Of a DNA stretch of 7,446 nucleotides, positions 1-5,784 are shown piece by piece. Under the pieces are notes generated by a model. The model was not told where the DNA came from, ran no database searches, and saw only the letters and a program-made list of their open reading frames with translations. The stretch comes from Oscillatoria sp. Prado101 (GTDB taxonomy: Bacteria; Cyanobacteriota; Cyanobacteriia; Cyanobacteriales; Oscillatoriaceae): NCBI GenBank assembly GCA_025454445.1, contig JALOOK010000228.1, forward strand, positions 1 to 7,446, written 5' to 3'. Made by a program: the position numbers and the translations under genes. The stretch's first letter is position 1. The number at the start of each line of letters is the position of its first letter.

Positions 1-1
1 T

Positions 2-496
2 CCGATTTTGGCGGATGCCTACCGATTTGAGGACGGTTCCCGCCCCAGCGAGGCGCAGTTGCAGCAGATGAAGCGCTTGAGTTGGGGGGTGCCGGTGGAG
101 ATATTGGCTGAGGTAGCGCCTGAAATTGTGGCGGCGTCACCCGACAGAAACCCGGTTTCTTCAAGAAACCGGGTTTCTATACTCCTCACCGGCATCGCAG
201 GGGAGGTGGACAAAACAGCCGCAAAGATTACGGAGCGGATTGATGAGCAAAATGGGAATGGTTCGGGGGCGATTGTTGCCAAGCGGGGGAACACTTATTA
301 TGTCCTCACAGCTGATCATGTGGTGGAGAAGGAAGTGTGAAGGCTTTTGACGAAGCGGTTAAACATTTCCCGTTATAAATTGGGAGATAAACAGGGAGCG
401 ATAGAGGATATACAAAAAGCGGCACAACTCTACTGCGAACAAGGGCACCCTAAGTGCCAAAAAGCACAGGAACTCCTCAAACTGCTTCAGCAGTAA
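2..496 (+). pseudogene. Remnant of a trypsin-like serine protease / TPR protein (5' end outside window)
   Basis: The frame is open from the left edge, so any start lies outside the window. After about 55 unrecognised residues comes the beginning of a trypsin-like (S1/HtrA-type) domain: a GEVDKTAAKIT segment, a GSGAIV strand and TADHVV, whose His (codon 317-319) matches the catalytic His. A TGA at 338-340 then stops the frame. The same frame resumes with RYKLGDKQGAIEDIQKAAQ (from 371) and ends LLKLLQQ at a TAA (494-496), which reads as the last TPR helix pair of cyanobacterial protease-TPR proteins. The catalytic Asp and Ser and the remaining TPRs are missing, so an internal deletion has joined head to tail. 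A 31-base palindromic repeat also interrupts the region before the protease domain. The family assignment comes from motif recognition; loss of protease function is inferred. A truncated 5' product could still be made. Confidence 0.7.
147..177. repeat. Dispersed palindrome GAAACCCGGTTTCTT-C-AAGAAACCGGGTTTC arms, copy 1
   Basis: Two perfect 15-base arms are separated by one base. The copy sits inside the protease-TPR remnant and is read through in frame, encoding roughly RNPVSSRNRVS. Two more copies lie at 3536-3566 and 3581-3611. Such palindromes are familiar in Oscillatoriales genomes. Confidence 0.9.
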
Positions 497-598
497 CTTG
501 TCACACAGAGCAGAGTCAGCCAAAGCGCCTTAACTCCCGACTGGTGCGGATGGCTGATAGCAGATAAATTGCGCCTCACTCCTTCTCGCCACGCGCCA

Positions 599-650
599 CG
601 GGGGGTGAACCTCACCCCCAACCCCATCCCCGCTTGCGGGGTGGGAGCGT
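599..650 (-). repeat. Dispersed GC-rich hairpin repeat, copy 1 (inverted relative to 2243-2290)
   Basis: Two hairpins are visible. One pairs GGGGGTGA (601-608) with TCACCCCC (612-619). The other pairs CCCATCCCCGC (623-633, one bulged T) with GCGGGGTGGG (636-645). The reverse complement aligns with the element at 2243-2290, sharing the GGTTGGGGG-GTGAGGTTCA core. The rest of 497-683 shows no coding signal to me. Confidence 0.7.
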
Positions 651-683
651 GCCAGGGTTTTCTCGCCGCTACGTCTGGCGCGC

Positions 684-888
684 CTATAGGCGATTCCACT
701 CCTCAGCTGCGATTTCGTCCTGTATAATCTCCTCCACTTCCCGAATCATCATCCGCAGTTGAGGCAGAGAATACTCATCGTTAGAGGGGATGGCTAGGCG
801 ATATTGCTTGTATAGCATAAACTGATGCCGGCTTCCTGGGAAAGGGCCATCAAATCCGGAGCAATTTTCTTATGAAATGCCGAATCTT
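684..888 (-). pseudogene. HicA-like toxin relic, frameshifted and lacking its start
   Basis: On the minus strand, 857 to 684 reads GFDGPFPGSRHQFMLYKQYR, then LAIPSNDEYSLPQLRMMIRE, then VEEIIQDEIAAEEWNRL and a stop. This resembles the cyanobacterial HicA-like small toxins, with the G-S-R-H-Q-F strand that carries the active-site His in HicA folds, followed by a C-terminal helix. Upstream, KIRHFIRKLL (888 to about 859), the expected helix before GFDGP, is in a different frame, and the continuing frame meets a TAA. One base has therefore been lost or gained near 858. There is no start codon, because the N-terminus runs straight into the repeat at 887-928. No HicB-like antitoxin gene is visible nearby. 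The gene is dead as drawn. HicA is the best match from memory of the family, not from a search. Confidence 0.6.
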
Positions 889-928
889 GTAGGGTGGGTT
901 GCGCGGTTGAGCTTCTCCCACCTTCCCC
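887..928. repeat. GTAGGGTGGG repeat, degenerate copy of 1209-1250
   Basis: It aligns without gaps to 1209-1250 at a constant offset of 322 bases. The hairpin of the downstream copy is degraded here: only GGTGGG and CCCACC remain paired around a GGTTGA-like centre. Confidence 0.75.
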
Positions 929-964
929 TTACGCAAACCGCGCTAATATTTCCTTGCTTCTTAA
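929..964 (-). pseudogene. 3'-end remnant of a second Rpn-like gene
   Basis: On the minus strand this reads LRSKEILARFA and a stop, parallel to the LSREELLARFA end of the gene at 1251-2132. The shared 3' end and the flanking repeat are in the same register, so a second copy of the gene (or a duplicated tail) once lay here and all but about 12 codons has been lost. Confidence 0.6.
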
Positions 965-1208
965 GTCCAAGGGAGGCGGACTTCGTTTGATGAGCCGCGA
1001 TTTACAATCGCCGGTAATCTCGGTTTCCCGCGCGTTTGTAGCGCTTTCCACTCGCAGGTAGGAGATATTTTTACTCGCTGAACGCTCAGATCCTGGCGAC
1101 TGAAGTCGCGGCTATACAGACGAAACCCGCCTACCCAACGGGCACGGGCTTCGCCCAACGCGGGTTTGAAAGCGCTTTCCACTCACCGAGGGATGTTTCT
1201 TCCCGGAA
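965..1208. other. Gene-free stretch of degenerate repeats
   Basis: No gene is seen. The stretch holds an imperfect inverted repeat: 975-1014, containing GGCGGACTTCGTTTG, pairs with 1093-1131, containing GACGAAACCCGCC. It also holds a 14-base direct repeat, AGCGCTTTCCACTC, at 1040-1053 and 1171-1184, inside longer, more diverged direct copies. The ACTGAAGTCGCGGCTATACA core is a common kind of cyanobacterial intergenic repeat. Confidence 0.6.
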
Positions 1209-1214
1209 TTGTAG

Positions 1215-1244
1215 GGTGGGTGGCGCGGTTGAGCGCCACCCACC
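1215..1244. terminator. Strong hairpin 3' of the Rpn-like pseudogene
   Basis: A perfect 12-base stem, GGTGGGTGGCGC with GCGCCACCCACC, closes a six-base GGTTGA loop, seven bases beyond the pseudogene's stop codon. On the minus strand, the direction of that gene, no T run follows; on the plus strand only TTT follows. It may terminate transcription but may simply be a dispersed palindrome. Confidence 0.4.
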
Positions 1245-1250
1245 TTTCCC

Positions 1251-2132
1251 TTACGCAAACCGCGCTAAGAGTTCCTCGCGGGATAATTGCAGCAGCAAGG
1301 GAGTAAACTCCTCTGCCGGCAACGCCAGCACTCGGTCAATAATTGCTGACAGTTGCTCATCTAACACGCCGAAACGGACTCGCAGCAATTTTTCGACAAC
1401 GAGACGCTCTCCCCGCCGCTCACCTTCCCGAGTAGCGCGTTCTATGTCTTGGTCGTAAAGTGGTGCTAATCGCATAAACAACTCCCGATCTTCCTCATCT
1501 ACATTTTGAGTGATTCCTAAGTTCTTTTGCAAGTTCTTCAGCAACCGCAGAGCATTCGAGCGAAATGGACTGTCCACCGGCAGTGCCTCTAGTTCGTCAA
1601 TCGCCTGCTTTTGCACGGTTCCCTTACCGAGAATCCTCACCCACAGGGTTTCTGGAGTGCGGGGTAACTGGTGAATGACTACTATGGCAGTCCGCAGAGG
1701 ATTGGCCATAAAGTAAATTCCTGGCAACCAGCTCTTGTCTATTATAGCGCGAAATTCCGATACCAGCGCTTCTGATGCTGTGGGCGTGAGAATCCACAAT
1801 CTCGGCAAACCAGCCTCTTTAATGCTGGTATTATTCCGATTCGCTTCCCGCTGGTATTCTCCCCGCACCTGTAACATTTTTAACAGACAGTCGCAAATTT
1901 ATTGGGAAGTCGCTGGATTGCGGAAAGGCTCAAACAGACAGGGAGTAGAGGCAAATCTCCCTAACAGTCCTAGCGCTTCTGCAGCGCCGGCTGACTGGGG
2001 TGCCGGTGCGAACCAAACATCGATTTGTCTGGCTTCTACCGCCACGCGGCGTGGCGCTTGCACCTCGCCATAAGGCGATAGCAGCTACTCCTGATAGTAT
2101 TTGGCGAATTGGTCGTGAAGAAAGCGAGTCAT
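1251..2132 (-). pseudogene. Rpn-like PD-(D/E)XK nuclease family gene with two in-frame stops
   Basis: From an ATG at 2132-2130 the frame runs 294 codons to TAA at 1253-1251, interrupted only by TAG at codon 16 (2087-2085) and TAA at codon 78 (1901-1899). Read through, it begins MTRFLHDQFAKYYQE, continues with APRRVAVEARQIDVWF, where E and D-x-W resemble a PD-(D/E)XK core, then LLGRFA, LFEPFRN and ICDCLL. The middle carries IVVIHQLPRTPETLWVRILG and a charged stretch, ERATREGERRGERLVVEKL. The tail, VRFGVLDEQLSAI to LSREELLARFA, resembles DUF4351. This is a common cyanobacterial family often annotated as Rpn-type or putative transposase. Both stops sit where sense codons are expected, with no frameshift, so these look like point mutations of a recently intact gene. 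A product from Met86 (1877), 208 residues, is possible but would lack the predicted nuclease core. Confidence 0.8.
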
Positions 2133-2143
2133 TAGTCTGGAAC

Positions 2144-2171
2144 TTGAGTAGATAGCATTTTGGGTTATGAT
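2144..2171 (+). promoter_or_regulatory. Possible sigma70-type promoter upstream of the DUF389 gene
   Basis: TTGAGT (2144-2149) and TATGAT (2166-2171) are spaced 16 bases apart, giving 4/6 and 5/6 consensus matches. It would leave a leader of about 250 bases containing the repeat at 2243-2290, which makes it uncertain. Confidence 0.2.
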
Positions 2172-2242
2172 AGTATTGGATCGCAAGCTATTTAAAATAT
2201 TGAATGATAAATTTTATCCCAATCGCCCCCCTTATCTTTCTA

Positions 2243-2290
2243 CCTCTCCCCGTTAACGGGGAGGAGGTTGGGGGGTGAGGTTCATCCCCG
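2243..2290 (+). repeat. Dispersed GC-rich hairpin repeat, copy 2
   Basis: It contains the perfect 18-base palindrome CTCCCCGTTAACGGGGAG (2246-2263) followed by GGAGGTTGGGGGGTGAGG. It is the same family as 599-650 in the opposite orientation. The remainder of 2133-2428 is AT-rich leader in which I see no gene. Confidence 0.75.
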
Positions 2291-2428
2291 CAATATGCAA
2301 CGCACTGCCATCTCGCTTTTTATCATTCAAAGCAGATCCAAGAAAGAGCAACGAGCGATATACTGTATTTTTACCCTCGCCCTCACAGTAGGAGACTTTC
2401 ACAGCACCGGCACTACCAAGCCACACCT

Positions 2429-3505
2429 ATGTCCAAAGTATCTCCAGAAGCCCTAGAAAAACTGCGCCAGAACTTGCTAGAAGACTCCCGCCCCGATCTC
2501 AACTATCTGGCGCTCACCATTAGCGCTTGCCTGATCGCCACATTTGGCTTGCTGAGCAACAGTGCGGCTGTTATCATAGGAGCCATGATTATTGCCCCCC
2601 TGATGCTACCCCTGCGGGGATTAGCCCTGGGGGCGTTAGAAGGAGACGTGCGCCTTTTTCGCCAAAGCCTGACCTCCGTGACGATTGGCACTAGCTTTGC
2701 CGTTGCCATATCTTGGCTTGTCGGGCGTGCCTTCGGCTTGCCGGCATCGGAATTCACTCCAGAAATACTGGCTCGCACCCAACCAAATTTAGCAGATTTA
2801 GGCGTAGCAGTGGCAGCAGGAGCGATTGGCGGCTTTGCCAAAATTAGACCCAAAATCAGCGACGCCATCGTTGGTACTGCCATTGCCGTTGCCCTGATGC
2901 CGCCCCTGTGCGTTGTGGGTATTAGCCTCTCCCAGGCATACTGGGCGGGAAGTTGGGGCGCTTTCTTACTTTATCTCACCAACCTCTTAGGAATTACCCT
3001 AGCCTGTATGCTCGTCTTTATCTGGGGCGGGTACTATCTAGAAGGCAGCAACTTGGGGCGGGCGCTGGGCTGGATACTCGCCCTCACCGGCATCCTGATT
3101 GTCCCCCTGTTTCTCAGTTTGTGGGCATTGCTGACAAAAGCCGCCGTACAAGCCACACTCAAAGAAAAACTGCTCCGCGAAACCATTACAGTGGGCCAGC
3201 AAGTCGATTTGATGAAACCCATTGAGGTAGACTGGAACAAAAACCCCCCAGAAGTGTACTTAAGTGTTCTAGCAAAAACACCCGTAACCCCAAAGCAAGT
3301 AACCGAGGTAGAGGACTATCTTTACAGAAGACTGGGACGCCGGTTCAGCCTAATCTTTCAAGTCAGTCAAGTGCAGGAAATCCGATCGGCAGGCACCTCA
3401 CCCCCCACACCCGAACCCAAAAAAAGTCTCAGCCCCCCACCGGCACCCCCAACCCCCCCTGTCAAGCCGGCAGCCCCCAAACCGGGCGGGCTTAAGAGAG
3501 GTTGA
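2429..3505 (+). CDS. DUF389 (TIGR00341-like) integral membrane protein
   Basis: The product has 358 residues and function unknown. After a short N-terminal region there are about seven hydrophobic segments, at roughly 25-42, 47-63, 82-99, 122-137, 146-167, 176-198 and 212-234. The signature stretches of the family are present: SNSAAVIIGAMIIAPLMLPL (43-62) and VGTAIAVALMPPLCVVG (148-164). A soluble tail of about 120 residues follows. Its middle, around 262-315, has a PEVYLSVLAKTPVTPKQV-type alternating pattern, and the last 35 residues are a proline-rich, probably disordered tail with 14 prolines in 325-352. The ATG is the first start in frame. There is no good ribosome-binding site within 15 bases; an AGGAG lies at 2390-2394, 34 bases upstream. 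The neighbours give no clue to function: a decayed nuclease gene lies upstream and ahcY downstream, separated by palindromes. Confidence 0.9.
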   Translation: MSKVSPEALEKLRQNLLEDSRPDLNYLALTISACLIATFGLLSNSAAVIIGAMIIAPLMLPLRGLALGALEGDVRLFRQSLTSVTIGTSFAVAISWLVGRAFGLPASEFTPEILARTQPNLADLGVAVAAGAIGGFAKIRPKISDAIVGTAIAVALMPPLCVVGISLSQAYWAGSWGAFLLYLTNLLGITLACMLVFIWGGYYLEGSNLGRALGWILALTGILIVPLFLSLWALLTKAAVQATLKEKLLRETITVGQQVDLMKPIEVDWNKNPPEVYLSVLAKTPVTPKQVTEVEDYLYRRLGRRFSLIFQVSQVQEIRSAGTSPPTPEPKKSLSPPPAPPTPPVKPAAPKPGGLKRG

Positions 3506-3535
3506 GGCGAGTTAAGAGCGGTTAAGGCAGGTGAA

Positions 3536-3566
3536 GAAACCCGGTTTCTTAAAGAAACCGGGTTTC
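3536..3566. repeat. Dispersed GAAACCCGGTTTCTT palindrome, copy 2
   Basis: Perfect 15-base arms are separated by one A, with the same arms as the copy at 147-177. It lies 30 bases after the DUF389 stop codon, where it could act as a transcript-end hairpin, although no T run follows. Confidence 0.9.
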
Positions 3567-3580
3567 AAAGGAGGGGGTTA

Positions 3581-3611
3581 GAAACCGGGTTTCTTAAAGA
3601 AACCCGGTTTA
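3581..3611. repeat. Dispersed palindrome, copy 3, with CCGGG/CCCGG arms exchanged
   Basis: The arms are GAAACCGGGTTTCTT and AAGAAACCCGGTTTA, with 14 of 15 positions pairing around one A. Compared with copy 2 the odd G/C sits in the opposite arm, so the two neighbouring copies can pair with themselves or, imperfectly, with each other. Confidence 0.85.
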
Positions 3612-3702
3612 TGGCAGCTTTCTGGGGTTTTTGGCAGGGTTTTGGCATCCCGATTCCTGACTCAGTTTTTTCGTGCCGTAAGGTACTCAGGTTTGTTAAG
3701 GT

Positions 3703-3720
3703 GGAGGTTGTCGAACAACC
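3703..3720 (+). promoter_or_regulatory. ahcY ribosome-binding site followed by a small hairpin
   Basis: GGAGG at 3703-3707 is 19 bases from the ATG, too far for usual spacing. Its last two bases start a perfect six-base stem, GGTTGT-CGA-ACAACC (3706-3720). Folding would shorten the distance from SD to start but hide two SD bases. I found no clear -10/-35 pair in 3612-3702, and nothing resembling a known SAH riboswitch that I could defend. Confidence 0.35.
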
Positions 3721-3726
3721 AAGTCT

Positions 3727-5004
3727 ATGACCGCAACTCAAGTCCAGCTAAAATACGAAGTAAAAGACCTGTCCCTCGCGCCCCAAGGATCGCAGCGCAT
3801 TGAGTGGGCCGGTCGGGAAATGCCGGTGCTGCGGCAAATTCGGGACCGCTTCGCCCAAGAAAAGCCCTTTGCCGGCATCCGCTTGGTCGCCTGCTGCCAC
3901 GTCACCACAGAAACGGCTAACCTGGCTCTAGCACTCAAAGCCGGCGGTGCTGACGCCGTGCTGATCGCCAGCAACCCCCTTTCCACGCAAGATGACGTCG
4001 CCGCCTATCTCGTCGCCGAGCACGGCATCTCGGTATATGCCTACAAAGGCGAAGACAACGCCACCTACCACCGGCACGTCCAAATCGCCCTCGATCACCG
4101 GCCCAACATCATTATCGATGACGGCAGCGACGTAGTTGCCACCCTGATCCAAGAGCGCCCGCACCAAATCGCGGATCTGATTGGCACCACCGAAGAAACC
4201 ACCACCGGCATCGTCCGCCTCCGCGCTATGTTCAAAGACGGCGTGCTCACCTTCCCCGCCGTCAACGTCAACGACGCCGACACCAAACACTTCTTCGACA
4301 ACCGCTACGGCACCGGCCAGTCTACCCTAGACGGTATCATCCGCGCCACCAATATCCTGCTCGCCGGTAAAACCGTCGTCGTTGCCGGTTACGGCTGGTG
4401 CGGGAAAGGCACCGCCCTCCGCGCCAGGGGAATGGGAGCCAATGTTATTGTGACCGAAATCGACCCCGTTCGCGCCATTGAAGCCGTCATGGACGGTTTC
4501 CGCGTCATGCCAATGGACAAAGCCGCCCCTGAAGGCGACTTGTTCATCACCGTCACCGGCAACAAGCACGTCATTCGCGGCGAACATTTCGAGGTAATGA
4601 AAGACGGCGCAATTGTTTGCAACTCCGGGCACTTCGACATTGAAATCGACCTCAAAGCCCTGGGCGCTCTCGCCTCTGACGTAGCCACAGTGCGCCCCTT
4701 CACCCAAGAGTACCGCCTCAAGAGCGGCAAATCTGTGGTAGTGTTGGGCGAAGGCCGGCTGATCAACCTCGCCGCCGCAGAGGGGCACCCCAGCGCGGTG
4801 ATGGACATGAGCTTTGCCAACCAAGCCTTAGCCTGCGAGTACCTGGTGAAGAACAAAGGCAAATTGGAACCAGGCTTGCATTCCGTGCCGGTGGAAGTCG
4901 ATCGAGCAATTGCGCTGCTGAAACTGCAAGCGATGGGGATTGCTATTGACACCCTGACGCCCTCTCAAATTGAGTACATCAACTCCTGGACGTCCGGAAC
5001 TTGA
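3727..5004 (+). CDS. ahcY: S-adenosylhomocysteine hydrolase (adenosylhomocysteinase)
   Basis: The enzyme reversibly splits S-adenosyl-L-homocysteine into adenosine and homocysteine with bound NAD, removing the product inhibitor of methyltransferases in the cytosol. The 425 residues match the cyanobacterial form end to end. Visible landmarks are CCHVTTET (56-63, His58), IIIDDGSD with the catalytic Asp (131/132), TTEETTTG (154-161), DADTKHFFDNRYGTGQS (183-199, with Lys187, Asp191 and Asn192), the NAD-binding GYGWCGKG (221-228), NSGHFDIE (299-306, His302) and GEGRLINLAAAEGHPS (341-356, His354). The protein ends EYINSWTSGT. It thus lacks the Lys/Tyr-containing C-terminal tail that eukaryotic and many bacterial enzymes use to contact NAD of the partner subunit, as in archaeal and Thermotoga-type enzymes. 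The start follows the common MTAT...EVKDLSLAPQG N-terminus of the family. It is transcribed alone and is followed by a terminator. Confidence 0.97.
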   Translation: MTATQVQLKYEVKDLSLAPQGSQRIEWAGREMPVLRQIRDRFAQEKPFAGIRLVACCHVTTETANLALALKAGGADAVLIASNPLSTQDDVAAYLVAEHGISVYAYKGEDNATYHRHVQIALDHRPNIIIDDGSDVVATLIQERPHQIADLIGTTEETTTGIVRLRAMFKDGVLTFPAVNVNDADTKHFFDNRYGTGQSTLDGIIRATNILLAGKTVVVAGYGWCGKGTALRARGMGANVIVTEIDPVRAIEAVMDGFRVMPMDKAAPEGDLFITVTGNKHVIRGEHFEVMKDGAIVCNSGHFDIEIDLKALGALASDVATVRPFTQEYRLKSGKSVVVLGEGRLINLAAAEGHPSAVMDMSFANQALACEYLVKNKGKLEPGLHSVPVEVDRAIALLKLQAMGIAIDTLTPSQIEYINSWTSGT

Positions 5005-5025
5005 GCCACTAGCAACTAGCAACTG

Positions 5026-5054
5026 GGGTGGGCTGCGGCCCACCCTTTATCTTT
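5026..5054 (+). terminator. Rho-independent terminator of ahcY
   Basis: A perfect 8-base stem, GGGTGGGC / GCCCACCC (5026-5033 with 5038-5045), closes a TGCG loop and is followed by TTTATCTTT. It starts 22 bases after the ahcY stop codon. Confidence 0.85.
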
Positions 5055-5077
5055 ATAAGGAGTAAGGAATTAACCCG

Positions 5078-5677
5078 ATGCAGGAATGGATAACCAACAC
5101 CATGACTTCCCTTGGATATGTTGGAATTGGGATGCTGATGTTTTTGGAAAACCTCTTTCCCCCCATCCCCTCAGAGCTAATTATGCCGCTCGCAGGGTTC
5201 ACGATCCATGAGGGAAAAATGGAATTTGTGCCGGCGATTTTTGCCGGAGTGTTTGGAACTGTTGTCGGGGCACTTCCGTGGTACTATGCCGGCAAGCTCT
5301 TAGGCGAAAACCGATTAAAAAGTCTAGCCGACAAGTACGGCAAATGGATTTCAGTATCAGCTCACGATATTGACAAAGCTAAGAAATGGTTTGACCGGCA
5401 CGGGAATAAAACCGTGCTTTTCTGCCGGCTTGTTCCGGGAGTTCGCACCCTGATATCCGTTCCTGCAGGCTTGGCAAATATGCAATTAGTGCCCTTCCTT
5501 CTTTATTCTACCATCGGCACTACATTGTGGGTGACTTTCCTGACTGCTGCCGGTTATCTGCTGGGGAAGAACTACGAGCTTGTGGACGAATACATCGGCC
5601 CACTCTCAAAAATTGTCCTGGTCACTATCATTATAGCATTTATTCTCTGGGTTTTGAGAAAGAGACTGAGAGATTGA
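5078..5677 (+). CDS. DedA family membrane protein (first of two)
   Basis: The product is 199 residues, the usual DedA length. DedA proteins are inner-membrane proteins with re-entrant hairpins; characterised members move undecaprenyl phosphate or phospholipids across the membrane, and E. coli members need conserved acidic and Arg residues. The signature here is FLENLFPPIPSELIMPLAG (22-40, Glu24 and Glu33), a second hydrophobic segment about 51-70, and RHGNKTVLFCRLVPGVRT followed by LISVPAGLANM (107-135, with Arg117, Arg123 and the PAG motif). Hydrophobic C-terminal segments lie at about 138-162 and 177-193, and the end is basic (RKRLRD). AGGAG (5058-5062) and AAGGA (5063-5067, ten bases before the ATG) offer ribosome binding. 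This form resembles the alkaline-phosphatase-like DedA subgroup. The specific substrate is not known. Confidence 0.93.
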   Translation: MQEWITNTMTSLGYVGIGMLMFLENLFPPIPSELIMPLAGFTIHEGKMEFVPAIFAGVFGTVVGALPWYYAGKLLGENRLKSLADKYGKWISVSAHDIDKAKKWFDRHGNKTVLFCRLVPGVRTLISVPAGLANMQLVPFLLYSTIGTTLWVTFLTAAGYLLGKNYELVDEYIGPLSKIVLVTIIIAFILWVLRKRLRD

Positions 5678-5756
5678 CAGCGATTGCTGGCGTTTCCCGG
5701 CTTCGCGCCGGGGATGCCGGGGATGCCGGTGAATCGCTGTGCGGGAACTTGTTCCC
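5678..5756 (+). other. Structured spacer between the two dedA genes
   Basis: Nested hairpins begin at the base after the stop codon. An outer stem pairs CAGCGATT (5678-5685) with AATCGCTG (5732-5739), and an inner stem pairs CCCGGC (5696-5701) with GCCGGG (5707-5712). Tandem nonamers GCCGGGGAT (5707-5715, 5716-5724) and a partial third copy (5725-5733) lie inside. A second hairpin, GGGAAC-TT-GTTCCC, covers 5743-5756. No T run follows, so read-through into the second dedA is plausible. The element could be a processing or attenuation structure or a dispersed repeat. Confidence 0.55.
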
Positions 5757-5784
5757 ACCCTTACTTCCACTAGGAGACTTTCAA

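Noticed and set aside
487..699. 70-codon minus-strand open frame
   Set aside because: It covers the hairpin repeat at 599-650 and overlaps the end of the HicA relic in another frame; no recognisable protein.
2045..2075. Palindrome GCCACGCGGCGTGGC as a separate repeat
   Set aside because: It falls within the coding frame of the Rpn-like pseudogene (APRRVAVEA) and is explained by that sequence.
2268..2456. 62-codon + strand open frame before DUF389
   Set aside because: It starts inside a dispersed repeat, overlaps the DUF389 start in another frame, and shows no protein-like pattern.
3612..3726. SAH riboswitch upstream of ahcY
   Set aside because: I could not identify the conserved core; only a small hairpin and an SD are visible.
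3928..4952. Several minus-strand open frames inside ahcY
   Set aside because: They are shadows of a GC-rich, strongly conserved gene; their Val/Gly/Asp-rich translations arise from the antisense of its codons.
5527..5784. 86-codon N-terminal extension of the second DedA protein
   Set aside because: It overlaps the first dedA gene and the structured spacer in another frame, lacks a ribosome-binding site, and makes the protein longer than the family. The ATG at 5785 has a good AGGAG.
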